Origin: Sanderia malayensis
Taxonomy: Eukaryota > Cnidaria > Scyphozoa > Semaeostomeae > Pelagiidae
Assembly (NCBI GenBank): GCA_013076295.1
Contig: RQOL01000861.1
Coordinates: 5,496,235 to 5,560,234 of the forward strand
DNA length: 64,000 bases
Direction of reading: 5' to 3'
The notes beneath the pieces were generated by a model. It had not been told where the DNA came from and did no database searches. It worked only from the letters and a program-made list of their open reading frames with translations. The first letter of the stretch is position 1. Each line of letters starts with the position of its first letter. The translations under genes were made by a program, and so were the position numbers. Below are positions 1 to 10,156 of this stretch, piece after piece.

Positions 1-500
1 AAAAAAGAATTTTGTCTATTTTCACAAGACTATCTCTAGAAACCACACTGTCTGTGGGAGGAAGGGGATGAACAGTACGTGCAAAGCTTGAAAAATCGTG
101 TCCTAGGACTTTTGTCCCTAATTGTAGGTCTCTAATCTTGATCCAATGCCGATTTTGGTGTGAATATTAATGCTTTCAGTATTAAGTATAGTAAATGTTT
201 CAAGGGATCATAAACCCTTCACCACAGACAAAAGATGTCCTCAGTCAGCCATTGCCATTTTCCTTTGAATCAAGCTCACTTCACTCGAATTTAAGCTCAA
301 CTGTATGCTGCCACCGTCTATATGATTACTTTGTCCCCTTATGCATATATCTTGTGGTGTGAATTTTGAAAGGAGCATGTGGAGAAAGTTGCGCCCCCAT
401 TCATCCTTTTCTCTCTTTCTCATCTTTCTTCTCCCCGCAGGTTTTTTCTTCAGCGCAGTAACGGCAAAATGCGGCAGCGCACAAAAAACTAATTATAACA
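1..500. other. non-coding stretch, no gene recognised
   Basis: Short open frames overlap on both strands here but none has recognisable domains or splice sites on both sides. A pyrimidine-rich tract ending in CAG near 440 could act as a splice acceptor on the plus strand, but the frame after it closes within about 20 codons. I see nothing else in it. Confidence 0.4.
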
Positions 501-1316
501 GTGCGGTGTCTAACCACCCATAATGTAATTCCATACGCAAGTCCGTTACCTTGTACTCAGATGTTCATCAGGAAGCAGGGGCTTTTCCACCGAAAGACAT
601 ATCTCAATTTCCGGCTGGTGAAAAAAGAGACCGTCATGGCTACGATACATTACGATCAAGGAAAAATGATGCAGAGATTTAAAGGAGACATGCAAAGGTT
701 TGGCAAGTTGAGCTCTATTAACTACGTTTGACCCGCTGAATTCAGTGGTGGTATTCATTTCTGCAGATTCGATGTATTTTTCTAGATATCGCCATCCAAA
801 CTTTCGGGCGGCAGCCATTTTATTTCGAGGACGATGAACAATCAACAATCATTACGTCAGAGAAGAACAATCATCTCAGGTGTGAACCTCTCAATAACAC
901 TTGACTTGTTCTAAAGTGTCAACAGGTTCCGATTTGTCACCAATTACGCACTTAACACTGCCCCAATCACGTATTTGTTTGCTTGTGACACTCTGTTCAC
1001 GAGCCAGGCCCAAAAAAGATTGTTCATCTCTGACGTCACGAGGTAAAGATCGAAGTCGAGGCTATTTTAAATTTTAACTTTGGAGAGCCGATATCTAGAA
1101 AAATACGTCGAATCTGCAGAAATGAATACCACCACTGAATTCAGCGGGTCAAACGTAGTTAATAGAGCTCAACTTGCCAAACCTTAGCAGGTCTCCTTTA
1201 AGTGTGATACGTCAATTAAATTCACAGAATGGAAAATGTGCAAATTCCATCCTACCAAATCGGCTTCATTTTTCATTGAAGATTCCGGCGAAGGTATGGG
1301 TGAATGCAGTTTGTAG
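501..1316 (+). pseudogene. small ORF split by a TTAA MITE
   Basis: An open frame from an ATG at 501 runs into the MITE at 683-1197. On the far side of the insert the same frame continues (Cys- and Lys-containing segment, residues such as FIEDSGEGMG) to a TAG at 1314-1316. The insert plus one TTAA copy is 519 bp, a multiple of three, so the two halves are in frame and would give about 98 residues. I do not recognise the product. The ORF could be chance, or a fragment of an older transposon or host exon; the continuing frame is the only support. Confidence 0.3.
683..1197. mobile_element. 515-bp TTAA-target MITE with long inverted repeats
   Basis: TTAA stands at 679-682 and again at 1198-1201, directly next to ends that begin AGGAGAC and close GTCTCCT. 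The arms (about 683-795 and 1085-1197) are inverted copies with few mismatches, and a second matching pair at about 853-871 and 1017-1037 extends the stem. No coding capacity. TTAA duplication fits piggyBac or Kolobok-type elements; the AGG terminus leans to Kolobok, which is inference from family knowledge. It sits inside a small ORF. Confidence 0.85.
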
Positions 1317-1319
1317 TTG

Positions 1320-1637
1320 GAAGTTACATTGGTCTGTCCTGTAATATAAAAAATATCTATAGCTAGACAATATCCATTCGCCTTTGTTTTCATATAATTG
1401 AGCAGGGTTAAGCAGAAATTAATTTGACAATGCAAACAGTGCTCCCTTTCTAATGTATTTATAATGCATAAGCTTTCATTACATTTAGAGCTAATTGGGG
1501 CTGTTACGCAAAATGTGAACATTTATATTCTTGCTGAGCAGATGGAACTAGAATAAGTCGTCTTGGAGATGCTCTATTTCCCTTTTGATGAAAAGTGATC
1601 GCTATCCCGCACATCAACCTCAATTGCAATAACGTGA
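1320..1637. other. non-coding stretch
   Basis: AT-rich sequence between the split ORF and the pogo-type MITE. I see no exon with matching splice sites, no long frame and no repeat in it. Confidence 0.4.
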
Positions 1638-1639
1638 TA

Positions 1640-1819
1640 CAGTAAAAACCCGATAACTTGAGCCTCCGCTAACTAGAACTTTGGATAACTCGAACCAATT
1701 TGTATTCTCTTCAAAAGCTTTGCCAGAATATTCTAACCCTCGCTAACTCAAACATTTGCTATGTAACTCGAACAATTTTCATGGGTCCCTCGAAGGTTCG
1801 AGTTTTCGTGATTTTATTG
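1640..1819. mobile_element. pogo/Tc1-type MITE, 180 bp
   Basis: Ends read CAGTAAAAACCCGATAAC on the left and the inverted, diverged counterpart closing ATTTTATTG on the right; about 19 of 25 terminal positions pair. TA flanks both ends (1638-1639 and 1820-1821), the target duplication of the Tc1/mariner/pogo group. The inside repeats the motif CTAACTCGAAC several times. Non-coding and old, judging from the diverged ends. Confidence 0.6.
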
Positions 1820-1821
1820 TA

Positions 1822-2937
1822 CCTCTAAAGTAAGCCTATAAATAGATATGGTGGCATTTCTTGCAAAAATGTTTCAAAATGATATTACTAAAAATCACAC
1901 ATGAGAATTTCAAGGGCTAATCTCGGATTTAGAATCATTGCGGTCGCATTCCATTTTTAGCGGCTGTTAAAATGGAGAAAGTTTCTCGGTGAAATGGGAA
2001 GCCGGGAGAACACTTATTTACGTTTCACATGGAGGTTTTTCTGGGCAAGACAGGAGTCCTTCATTACATCTTCTCTGGTCTTGCTTCAAAATTAAAAATG
2101 GTCGAAGCTACCAAGTACATCTGTCATTTAGTTAGAACACTACTAAGCATCTGAACTAAATATTATATTATTGTGATTGCTAAATTTTCAAAAGCTAGCC
2201 TAAAGCAGCCATATGCACATAAAAAATGTGTAGAATTACCTTGCACCAAAGCAATTAGGTCAATGCAGACTTGTCCCAAAATATTTGTTCTTTCTTCTCT
2301 CGTTTTCCTGTCTCTTGGCAAAATTTCATTTACTGTCACTGAAAAAAACTAAAAGATGCAATAGGGGACACAAGACTTGGGACACCTAGAATTTTACAAG
2401 CAAATTTTACAAGCATACTTCATTACCCCCCCAAACAATGTTGTTTTTTGAGGCCGTATATTTAATATCGCTGAAATTCTTTTGGACTGGCGATGAGAAA
2501 AGATTTTTACAGAGGAAACCATTGCTTGGGGGTTGCATTCTGCTCACAGGGAGCAAAGTGGGCAGAAACATAGCATTATCAACTGACTTGTCGGGTGTCC
2601 AGGGACTTTTGCCCGCTACTGTAAGTCATAAATACCAGACTTCATTAATCCTATATTATACATAGAATATATTAATAACATAAACACTGGAAAAGACTAC
2701 AAGGCCCAGTTGTTAACCTGCCAAGTGCTATTGAAGGGGGGGGGGGGGTAAAATGAATCAATACTCATGATTAAAATTTGATATAATTTCAAAATCTTGT
2801 ATATCCATGGTATGCTTTAATTTTTGAAACTGTGTGGAAAATCATGTTTCTTGCACCTCACCTCAGCTTTTGTTCTTGACACTAAAAACAGTTTTTTAAC
2901 CTCAAAATCATAAATATTGAATTTTAAAATTGCTTAC
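1822..2937. other. non-coding stretch with a 13-G run
   Basis: No gene recognised. A homopolymer of 13 G lies at 2736-2748. A plus-strand frame of 75 codons at 2438-2665 has no known domain and I do not trust it. If the exon at 2938-3115 is real, this stretch is part of its following intron. Confidence 0.4.
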
Positions 2938-3115
2938 CAACAAGAGGGGTTTGAACAAGCTCATCAAGAATGAGAGGATCTGCCACAATCATGCTCAAAG
3001 AACATTCATAATCATACTGTGTTACACCATTGTCTTGATCATATTCATATTTCTGAGACTCTCCAACAATTGTACTGCCAAATTCAATGCGAACATTGGT
3101 AGTTAGATGAGAACT
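2938..3115 (-). CDS. internal exon, possibly CFAP70-like C2 region
   Basis: The minus strand shows an acceptor ending in AAAG before 3115 and a GTAAGC donor after 2938, enclosing 178 bp that are open in one frame (about 59 residues). The peptide has a C2-like beta pattern with motifs VRIEFGSTIVGES, YDYECSLSM and LDELVQTPLVG. From memory this resembles the N-terminal C2-type region of CFAP70/TTC18, a ciliary protein, where similar 'GES', 'Y.FTCSF' and 'LDDLA.KPV' segments follow one another. The exon call is fairly good; the name is tentative. I could not place the neighbouring exons. Confidence 0.5.
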
Positions 3116-4100
3116 CTTTAGCAAATGCTACAAAAGGAATTGGTTCATATAAAGAATCAGTATATAACAATATCGCCTTTAAACATTAAGCTTTGCCAAC
3201 TTATAGCATCTGGTCATGACTGGAAGTATATATATATTGGCTATATTAGGACAATTAGAACTCTCTCCATCTATCCTTGCACAGTATTTAAAAGTGTAAA
3301 CATTGTTCATATGGCTATATTTTTCAAAGCAGTACTCAATCATCAAAACGTTCTGAAAAATTTCTTCATAACAACTGAAAAATGTTATGCTACCAACACC
3401 AAAACTTCAAATCAATGCAATGGTATTAATAACATATTTAACATTATATATGCTCATAAATAATACACTTGGTAGTTGGTGAGCAAAAATTACTCACCAA
3501 GTGACTCAAAATGGCAATTCTAGTATTATGTACTTTGCCCTTTTGGATCACAACTTCTCCTTAAAATTTTATTTTCACATACTGAGTACTATTTTAATAT
3601 TTTACTTTTTTATTCAAGTATTTTCTTGTAATAACGCGTTAATGGAAGAGAGAAGAGAAGTATGTATATACTTGCTTGTTTGCGTGATGTGGTCATTCAC
3701 GTACTGAATTAAACTTTTGTTATAATACTGACAGAAAGGTCTACACGGAAGGGGTTAACTGCCATGACCTGATGCTTTACCACTACTTATGTCAATTGAA
3801 AAATATGAAGAGTGAGTGGAGACTGACATTCAAGGGGTTTGAGTTGAGGTGGGCCTTACCAATGAGTTGCATTTTATTACTTTAATGTTAATTTTCTCAG
3901 GAGCCTTTGCTAGTTTTTCATCTTCAGAAAAACCGGTTGGATTCGAAGATAAATCCATGTTCAATGTAATAAATGTAAGTTTTCCTATTCTATCACAACA
4001 TTGCCATCTGTTGGGTATTCTCCAAAGCGCGGAAGAGTGTTCTGCTCAGATTTGGTGATATTGAGATGCGACTGCCGTTTCCATGGTTATTTGTGAACTT
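3116..4100. other. AT-rich stretch, one possible plus-strand exon
   Basis: Mostly AT-rich without recognisable genes. At 3901-3974 a 74-bp segment is bounded by TTTTCTCAG on the left and GTAAGT on the right and is open in one frame (AFASFSSSEKPVGFEDK...). That could be a plus-strand exon, but no partner exon or homology is visible, so I leave it unnamed. Confidence 0.3.
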
Positions 4101-4219
4101 AACACCAGGTTGCTGGAAAGTAGATTGATTACATTGCATCCCTGTGCCTTACTCCAATCTCGCCACTAGACAACTGCTGATCTATAAGAAATGCACCAAT
4201 ATGTACATTTTCTCATAAA

Positions 4220-4824
4220 TCAGTGCACTAGACGCACTACATTGCGTCCCCGTGCCTCGCTCGTTTTCAGTTTTTGAACAGTAAGTCCATAAGTATTGTA
4301 AGTCCATAAGTAATGACTATGTTCGAAATCCTTCTTTGCGGCTAATTTTGCAGCAAGGTTGATTATTACGTTTTCAGCCTCACGGCCACAACCACCATAG
4401 GGTGTAAATACAAGTGGGCTAAACGACCGATGCTCCACATCGATGATCCTTTGATTGTATTGACGCTTTTTCTCCTTTTCACTGCTGCAAAAAGCTGTGG
4501 ATAGTTTCTTGCTCAGGTGGCTCTTTGCAAATGGGTTGATAACCCTTACGTCAAAGAATGCAAGTTGCCCCCTTTGCCAAAACCCTCTTGCGCTGACATC
4601 CAGACGTACCTCAACAGATTCATTTGCACTACTCGGTAGACTCTCTCCAGTTATCGGCTGTAGATGTGGTTCAACTTTCACATCATTGTAAGCTTCTTTC
4701 ATTAGGTGAGAAAACAGATCACGTGTTTCATCAGGTTGTTGGTACACAAATCCACCTTTGGCACAAGACATAGCATGATCTACATCAAACTTCTTCCCAT
4801 AAGGACATTAAGATGGCAAGAACT
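4220..4824 (-). pseudogene. C-terminal part of RT gene (nuclease-like domain), cut by gypsy
   Basis: This is the 3' part of the retroelement gene whose RT lies at 10270-12036; the gypsy element at 4825-10153 separates them. It opens with a Cys/His pattern (CPYGKKFDVDHAMSCAKGG) followed by a segment with RLDVSARGFW and AFFDVRVINPF, which looks like a restriction-enzyme-like nuclease core (acidic residue, then FDV). Such a tail follows RTs of this type in several aquatic invertebrates, as I recall. The frame before it has an in-frame stop just after the gypsy junction. The 183-codon open part ends at 4220 with TGA. Function inferred: endonuclease for target-primed reverse transcription; not proven. 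Confidence 0.6.
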
Positions 4825-5118
4825 TGTCACAGACCCCAATAACCGAGAGGAATAGACAACATAAAGTTCAACCAGATTCTCAGTCTGCTACTCGAAGGTA
4901 TCTGAATCTACTGACACAATTACACTTATTTATATAAAATGGAAAACTAAAAATAAACATTGCGTGGAAGGAATTACATAAACCATAAAAATAACATAGG
5001 TACGTGTGCAAACGATTTCGTTAACGTAGCAGGTTAAGTTTCCATATAAAAACATTGCGGATGATACTAAATATAGAGATTACGTAACGGGCTCGATGCT
5101 CATGAGTAAATCGTGACA
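4825..5118 (-). repeat. 3' LTR of the gypsy element
   Basis: 294 bp, TG...CA ends (on the minus strand it begins TGTCACGATTTACTC and closes GTCTGTGACA). Nearly identical to 9860-10153. Confidence 0.95.
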
Positions 5119-5133
5119 CATCTCCCCCCTAAG
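5119..5133 (-). other. polypurine tract of the gypsy element
   Basis: On the minus strand AGGGGGGAGATG lies directly before the 3' LTR. It would prime plus-strand DNA synthesis. Confidence 0.85.
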
Positions 5134-5214
5134 ATAATTACTATTTTACCAAATATTAATTAATCAAAAGAAATAACGATTTACGAAGCAACAAGTTAAG
5201 AACAATTCGGACAG

Positions 5215-8200
5215 TTATTTCTTCGTATTGAATTCTTGAGACAGTTCATCAGGAACGAACTCGGAGTCTATCCATTGTGTATGTCCGCCATTAAACTCTA
5301 CAAAGTATTTTGTAACGAGCCTCTGTTCAGGAATTCTAGTACGCATTTTGTCCAATACTTTTGCAATATCACTTGGGCTTCCATCGATTTCATTAGCTTT
5401 CTTGATCTGTTCCAAATTAACTCTTTTCGTTTTCTCGCGCTTTGTTCCGCCAATATTGATCTCGACATTGTTTTCTCCTACGATCTTCACAACTTCGTAG
5501 GGTCCTTTCCATGGCTGGAGAAACTTCTTCGAGGTTCCTTTCTTTATAATGAAGTCACGAAGCCATACTTTTTCACCGACAGTAACTGTAACTCTTGGAA
5601 GGTTTTTATCGTGATGCTTTTTCTGACGTGCTTGTTCTTTCGAAACCAAGTTTTTAACAATTTCGTAAGCCAACTGGCGTTCGTTCTGCATATTCTTCAC
5701 TGGATCATCAGTATATAGCCTTGTAGGCGGTTTCATATCCAGTGGTGAGTTTAATTCTCTTCCAAACATGAGAAACGCTGGGGTATGCTGTGTCACTGAA
5801 TGAGGCGTTGTTCTGTATGCGACTACTAACGCGTCTAGATACTGGTCCCATGTTGATGGCCTTTTCGAAGCATACATTTTAACTCCTTGAAATAGCGTGC
5901 CATTCAGATGTTCATTTAGGCCATTGGTCGAAGGTCGAAATGCACACGTATATATCTTCTTTACCCCGGTTTGTTTTGTAAGTGCTTTTATCAGTTTGGC
6001 TGTAAAGTGACTTCCTCTATCAGACAACAATTCTTCAGGGCAGCCATAGGTGTGAATGAAGTCTTGCAACTTTACAGCGACAGTTTCAGCTTCTATATTG
6101 TCCACTGAATACACGACAGGCCAACGACTGAAATGATCCACCATTACCAGAGCATACGTATTTCCTCTGTCAGACTTTGGCAAGGGACCGACAAAATCCA
6201 TAGCCACAGTTTGCAATGGCCTTGATGTTACAATAGATTTCAGAGGTGTTTTTCTGGCCGGCTTTGGCGATTTGAACTTCGCACATTCTTCACAGTGCCG
6301 GATGTGTCTCTTGATGTCGCTCTTCATTTTCGGCCAAAAGTATTTCTGTTGTACTTTTCGATATGTTCTGAAGAAACCTGAATGTCCGGATAACTGATGG
6401 TCGTGCATCCGCATTAATATCTGTCCGATCTGCAGCTTTGGCACCACAAGCTGTCTTCTTGCATGGCCAGTCTTGGTCTTGCACTTTCGGTACAGCATTC
6501 CGTCATCTCCAACGACAAAGCTTTCTTTCTCTTTCACCATCTTGTTTGCTACATCTTTGTCAGATGGCAGCTCTCCTTCTGACAAAAAGACAATCCATTT
6601 TCCGGCGTATTCGTCCTGTTTCTGTAGCTGGATGACGTCACCAGTTACTACCGCCAAAAGATCGTCTTGAACTGGACATCTGGAAAGAGCGTCAGCGTTT
6701 CCATGGAGCTTTCCAGGCCGATGGATGACGTCAAAATCATATCCTTGGATTTCACTGATCCATCTCGCAAAGAGGTTGTTTGGGGCGTCCATAGTCTTCA
6801 GCCATTTCAGCGGGCGATGGTCGGTAACAATGGTGAAATGTCTGCCATACAAATAAGGATAAAAGTATTTCAACGCACAGACAATACCAAGGGCTTCTTT
6901 TTGCAATACAGCATACTTGGCTTCAGATGGCTTCAATATTCGGCTTGCGTAAGTAATTACTGCTTCACCATCATCTGTTTCTTGAGCGAGAACTGCTCCA
7001 AGGCCGTAGTCGCAAGCATCAGTGTAGAGCTTGAACTGTAGCGAGAAGTCTGGGCATTGTAGAACAGGTGCAGAAATCAGACAGTCTTTTAGCTCTTGAA
7101 ACACATCGTCAGCGTCTTTTGTCCACTGAAAGAGACGTTTCTTCTTTGTTAAATCTACCAGCGGTTTGGATCGGCTTGCATAATCGGCGACGAATCTTCT
7201 GTAATAACCCGTCAATCCAAGGAAACTTCTTACATCTGTCTTGTTCTGAGGAATCGGAAAATTCTTGACAGAGCTGACTTTGGCTGGGTCCACAGTCACT
7301 CCTTCTTCAGAGACAATGTGTCCAAGAAACTTCACCGATCGCCTAAGCCATTGACATTTCGCTGGTTTCAGAGTGAGTCCGGCTTTTTCAATTCTGTCCA
7401 AAACTACGTCCAATCGCTTTAGATGTTCTTCCACAGTTGGAGCAAAAACGATGACGTCATCGAGGTACACGAGGCAATGCGTCCAATGGAGGCCGGATAG
7501 AACCAAATCCATAAGTCTCTGGAAAGTCGCAGGAGCATTGGCTAATCCAAAAGGCATCACATTGAACGAGTAATGGCCATTGTGGGTCGCGAATGCTGTC
7601 TTCTCTCGGTCTTCTTGCTTCATGGGGATTTGCCAGAATCCAGACTGCAAGTCAATGGTCGTAAAGACTTTTGCGTTTCCGAGAGCGTCCAGAGTCTCAT
7701 CAATTCTGGGCAGAGGGTATGCGTCTTTCTTGGTCACAGCATTTAGTCGTCGGTAGTCCACGCAGAAACGATACTCCCCATTCGGTTTTTCAATCAGTAC
7801 GACTGGACTGCTCCACGGACTTGCGGATGGCTGGATGACTTCAGAAAGCAGCATCTTCTGAACTTCTTGAGCAATGATCTTCCTCTTCGTTTCCGGGACA
7901 CGGTATGGCCTTTGGCGGACAGGTTGAGCTCCCTGCACATCGATAGGATGCTGTACTAGGTGAGTTGTTCCCAATTTCTCCGACGTCGGCCAAACGTGAT
8001 GTCGCTCGAGAACTCTGAGTAGTTCTGCTTGCTCGTCATCTGAAAGGTGTTCTAGCTTGAAATCTCCAATCGGCACTTCAGCGGTGTTCTGCTGTCCTTC
8101 AACCATCGTCTGAACTGAGTCGTCCACGATTGCGTCAAAGGGCTGTAGGTGCATCACTTTGGTACCAGGCTGTAGCGAAACCTTGCTGCGAGTTGTATTT

Positions 8201-8784
8201 ACCAGCTCGAGTAAAACAGAATTGTCATCATCCGCTTTTGTCACGAGAGGGGCAACTAAAACACGCTCGTCAGTCTTGACCAACTGGCGTTCCCCAAACA
8301 AAACTAATCCACAATGATTACCAGACAAATCTGCTCTTACACGCAAGGGTGTCCCAACAGGTAGCTCAACTACAGAATTCAACGTTGCCACACATTCAGA
8401 AGGCAAAGGCTCAAAACCAACCTCTACCCCATGTGTTCTCAATACTTTTTCACGATAGTCAATGACGAAATTTTCTTCTCTTAAAAATTTATCTCCCAAT
8501 AACAAATCAAACTTAAAATCATCTACAATAACAACAAACAAGTCAAAATAAGCTCCTCCTATGCAAAGGGAAACGTTCCCTTCACCAATCACAGCCAAAT
8601 TCTTCCCGCCAGCTCCAACAAGCGAAATTAAAGTATCACGAAATTTTCTACCCATGCAAACCTCATTCCAAAAGTTATAGTCAATTAAATTATACCTTGC
8701 CCCAGTGTCAACAAAAATGTCCACATCAACATTGTTCGTCTTACCCCTAACCCAAATTCCTTCCTTCGCCAATCTTGAAATCAA
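5215..8784 (-). CDS. pol: gypsy Pol polyprotein (PR-RT-RNase H-IN)
   Basis: About 1,190 codons open without a break. Aspartic protease with DTGA near residue 27; reverse transcriptase with YLDD near residue 440; RNase H with TDACDYGLGAVLA near 588; integrase zinc finger HHCC at about 795-840 (HQLSGHSG ... HCEEC); integrase core with the D of VAMDFVGPLP near 862, the D of LLSDRGSHF near 919 and a Glu near 955. The tail has a chromodomain-like segment (VLDKM ... YFVEFNGGHTQWID). The frame has no ATG at its start (TTG at 8784) and in fact runs back in the same frame to the TGA that ends gag at 8860, so the protein is probably made as a Gag-Pol fusion. The fully open state supports recent mobility. 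Confidence 0.93.
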   Translation of the reverse strand: MISRLAKEGIWVRGKTNNVDVDIFVDTGARYNLIDYNFWNEVCMGRKFRDTLISLVGAGGKNLAVIGEGNVSLCIGGAYFDLFVVIVDDFKFDLLLGDKFLREENFVIDYREKVLRTHGVEVGFEPLPSECVATLNSVVELPVGTPLRVRADLSGNHCGLVLFGERQLVKTDERVLVAPLVTKADDDNSVLLELVNTTRSKVSLQPGTKVMHLQPFDAIVDDSVQTMVEGQQNTAEVPIGDFKLEHLSDDEQAELLRVLERHHVWPTSEKLGTTHLVQHPIDVQGAQPVRQRPYRVPETKRKIIAQEVQKMLLSEVIQPSASPWSSPVVLIEKPNGEYRFCVDYRRLNAVTKKDAYPLPRIDETLDALGNAKVFTTIDLQSGFWQIPMKQEDREKTAFATHNGHYSFNVMPFGLANAPATFQRLMDLVLSGLHWTHCLVYLDDVIVFAPTVEEHLKRLDVVLDRIEKAGLTLKPAKCQWLRRSVKFLGHIVSEEGVTVDPAKVSSVKNFPIPQNKTDVRSFLGLTGYYRRFVADYASRSKPLVDLTKKKRLFQWTKDADDVFQELKDCLISAPVLQCPDFSLQFKLYTDACDYGLGAVLAQETDDGEAVITYASRILKPSEAKYAVLQKEALGIVCALKYFYPYLYGRHFTIVTDHRPLKWLKTMDAPNNLFARWISEIQGYDFDVIHRPGKLHGNADALSRCPVQDDLLAVVTGDVIQLQKQDEYAGKWIVFLSEGELPSDKDVANKMVKEKESFVVGDDGMLYRKCKTKTGHARRQLVVPKLQIGQILMRMHDHQLSGHSGFFRTYRKVQQKYFWPKMKSDIKRHIRHCEECAKFKSPKPARKTPLKSIVTSRPLQTVAMDFVGPLPKSDRGNTYALVMVDHFSRWPVVYSVDNIEAETVAVKLQDFIHTYGCPEELLSDRGSHFTAKLIKALTKQTGVKKIYTCAFRPSTNGLNEHLNGTLFQGVKMYASKRPSTWDQYLDALVVAYRTTPHSVTQHTPAFLMFGRELNSPLDMKPPTRLYTDDPVKNMQNERQLAYEIVKNLVSKEQARQKKHHDKNLPRVTVTVGEKVWLRDFIIKKGTSKKFLQPWKGPYEVVKIVGENNVEINIGGTKREKTKRVNLEQIKKANEIDGSPSDIAKVLDKMRTRIPEQRLVTKYFVEFNGGHTQWIDSEFVPDELSQEFNTKK

Positions 8785-8859
8785 TGAGCAGTTTAGATCG
8801 ATAATTTCTGAATCCGGAAAGACTTGCTGCTCTTCTTCAATCTCTCCGTCCGTCTGGCA

Positions 8860-9795
8860 TCAAGATCTGGGCGTGGTCTGTTCTGAAATCGGTTCTTCGG
8901 CTGCTGGGCATCTTCTATCCAATGCTGGGTTCACCTGCATGGGCTGTCTGTACTGAGCCAAGGGGCAATTTCTTCTTATGTGACCAGTCTGATTGCATCC
9001 ATAACACACGATAGGGGTTCTTCTTTCTGCTCCAGGGGGGTGATTCCAGGTGTTATCATTTCGTCTGGCTGTTGCTAGTTCCTGTACCGCGGTCTTTAAG
9101 CTCTGTATTGCTTTCCAGATTTCCTGATTACTGCGTTCTCTATCGCTATTAAACTTCTGGATCAGGCCAATCAAGTCTTCAGAAACTTCATTCACACCAG
9201 CAGACCGCTTGCCAACCGAGTTAAGGAAAACCTCCCTTCTTTCTGCGGACTGGACAGCTTCTTGAAAGGAATTGGGGCACTTTTCCCACACTGTCTCTTT
9301 TATCTCTTGCCGCAGTCCTTTGATGAAGCATTCGCTGGCGATTCGGTCTTTTTGCGCTGCACTGTCGAAGCCATCATGCCCCTTCATAACGAGTTTGTCT
9401 ACTCGTTCAGAAAACTCTATGACAGACTCTTTGGATCCCTGTTTTATCTCGTGGAGTTTCTGTCTGGCCAAATATCGCTTCTCTTCGGTGTTGAATGTTT
9501 CATCGAGGGAATCCTTCAATTCCTCGAGGCTATTTCTGACGTTTTCTGGGAATCTCTAAAATAAACGCCCCGCTCTTCCGGTCAGGTAGACAGGCATCAT
9601 CGTCAGTTGTTGCTGTGGAGTCCAGTTGTTTGCATTTGCTGCGACTTCCCAGCGAATCAACCACTCAGCAATATCTTCTTCATCTTTCCCAGAGAATGTC
9701 TGAATGTCAACAATCGTTCTTTGTGGCCTAGCATTTTCTCGAATATTTTCCTGAACTGCAGGTATAGCTTCGTTTTCTTCGTATCGTCGTGCCAT
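8860..9795 (-). pseudogene. gag: gypsy Gag, one in-frame stop
   Basis: Starts at an ATG (9795, MARRYEENEAIP) and ends at TGA (8860-8862). A capsid-like helical region is followed by a Ser/Arg-rich part and a CCHC zinc knuckle (CYGCNQTGHIRRNC) near the C-terminus. A TAG at about 9556-9558 interrupts the frame after GRLF, so two open parts of 79 and 219 codons remain; both are in the same frame as pol. The TAG and the terminal TGA are each one C-to-T change from a sense codon (CAG, CGA), which fits decay by cytosine deamination, though stop readthrough at the TGA cannot be excluded. Confidence 0.85.
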
Positions 9796-9835
9796 GTTGA
9801 TTTTGAGTTCGTCGAGTCTTGCTCTCGATCAGTAT

Positions 9836-9851
9836 CCCGCTCCTGTCACCA
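9836..9851 (-). other. primer-binding-site-like sequence of gypsy
   Basis: On the minus strand TGGTGACAGGAGCGGG begins 8 nt after the end of the 5' LTR. It starts with TGG, the complement of a tRNA CCA end. I cannot name the tRNA. Confidence 0.6.
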
Positions 9852-9859
9852 ATTTAAAT

Positions 9860-10153
9860 TGTCACAGACCCCAATAACCGAGAGGAATAGACAACATAAA
9901 GTTCAACCAGATTCTCAGTCTGCTACTCGAATGTATCTGAATCTACTGACACAATTACACTTATTTATATAAAATGGAAAACTAAAAATAAACATTGCGT
10001 GGAAGGAATTACATAAACTATAAAAATAACATAGGTACGTGTGCAAACAATTTCGTTAACGTAGCAGGTTAAGTTTCCATATAAAAACATTGTGGATGAT
10101 ACTAAATATAGAGATTACGTAACGGGCTCGATGCTCATGAGTAAATCGTGACA
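9860..10153 (-). repeat. 5' LTR of the gypsy element
   Basis: 294 bp, partner of 4825-5118 with 4 differences. The outer flank AACTTC carries the right copy of the AACT target duplication. Confidence 0.95.
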
Positions 10154-10156
10154 AAC

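Larger units (their letters stand above)
4825..10153 (-). mobile_element. near-complete Ty3/gypsy LTR retrotransposon
   Basis: A 5.3-kb element in minus orientation with two 294-bp LTRs, gag and pol, a PBS-like site and a polypurine tract. The LTRs differ at 4 of 294 positions, three of them transitions at CpG-type sites, so the insertion is recent. The flanking AACT (4821-4824 and 10154-10157) is a 4-bp target duplication. The target is an older RT gene, whose reading frame continues across the site. Coding is nearly intact: pol is fully open, while gag carries one TAG and is separated from pol by one in-frame TGA. Confidence 0.95.

Noticed and set aside
5236..5718. 160-codon plus-strand frame within gypsy pol
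   Set aside because: Antisense to an intact pol with clear integrase homology; no own motif.
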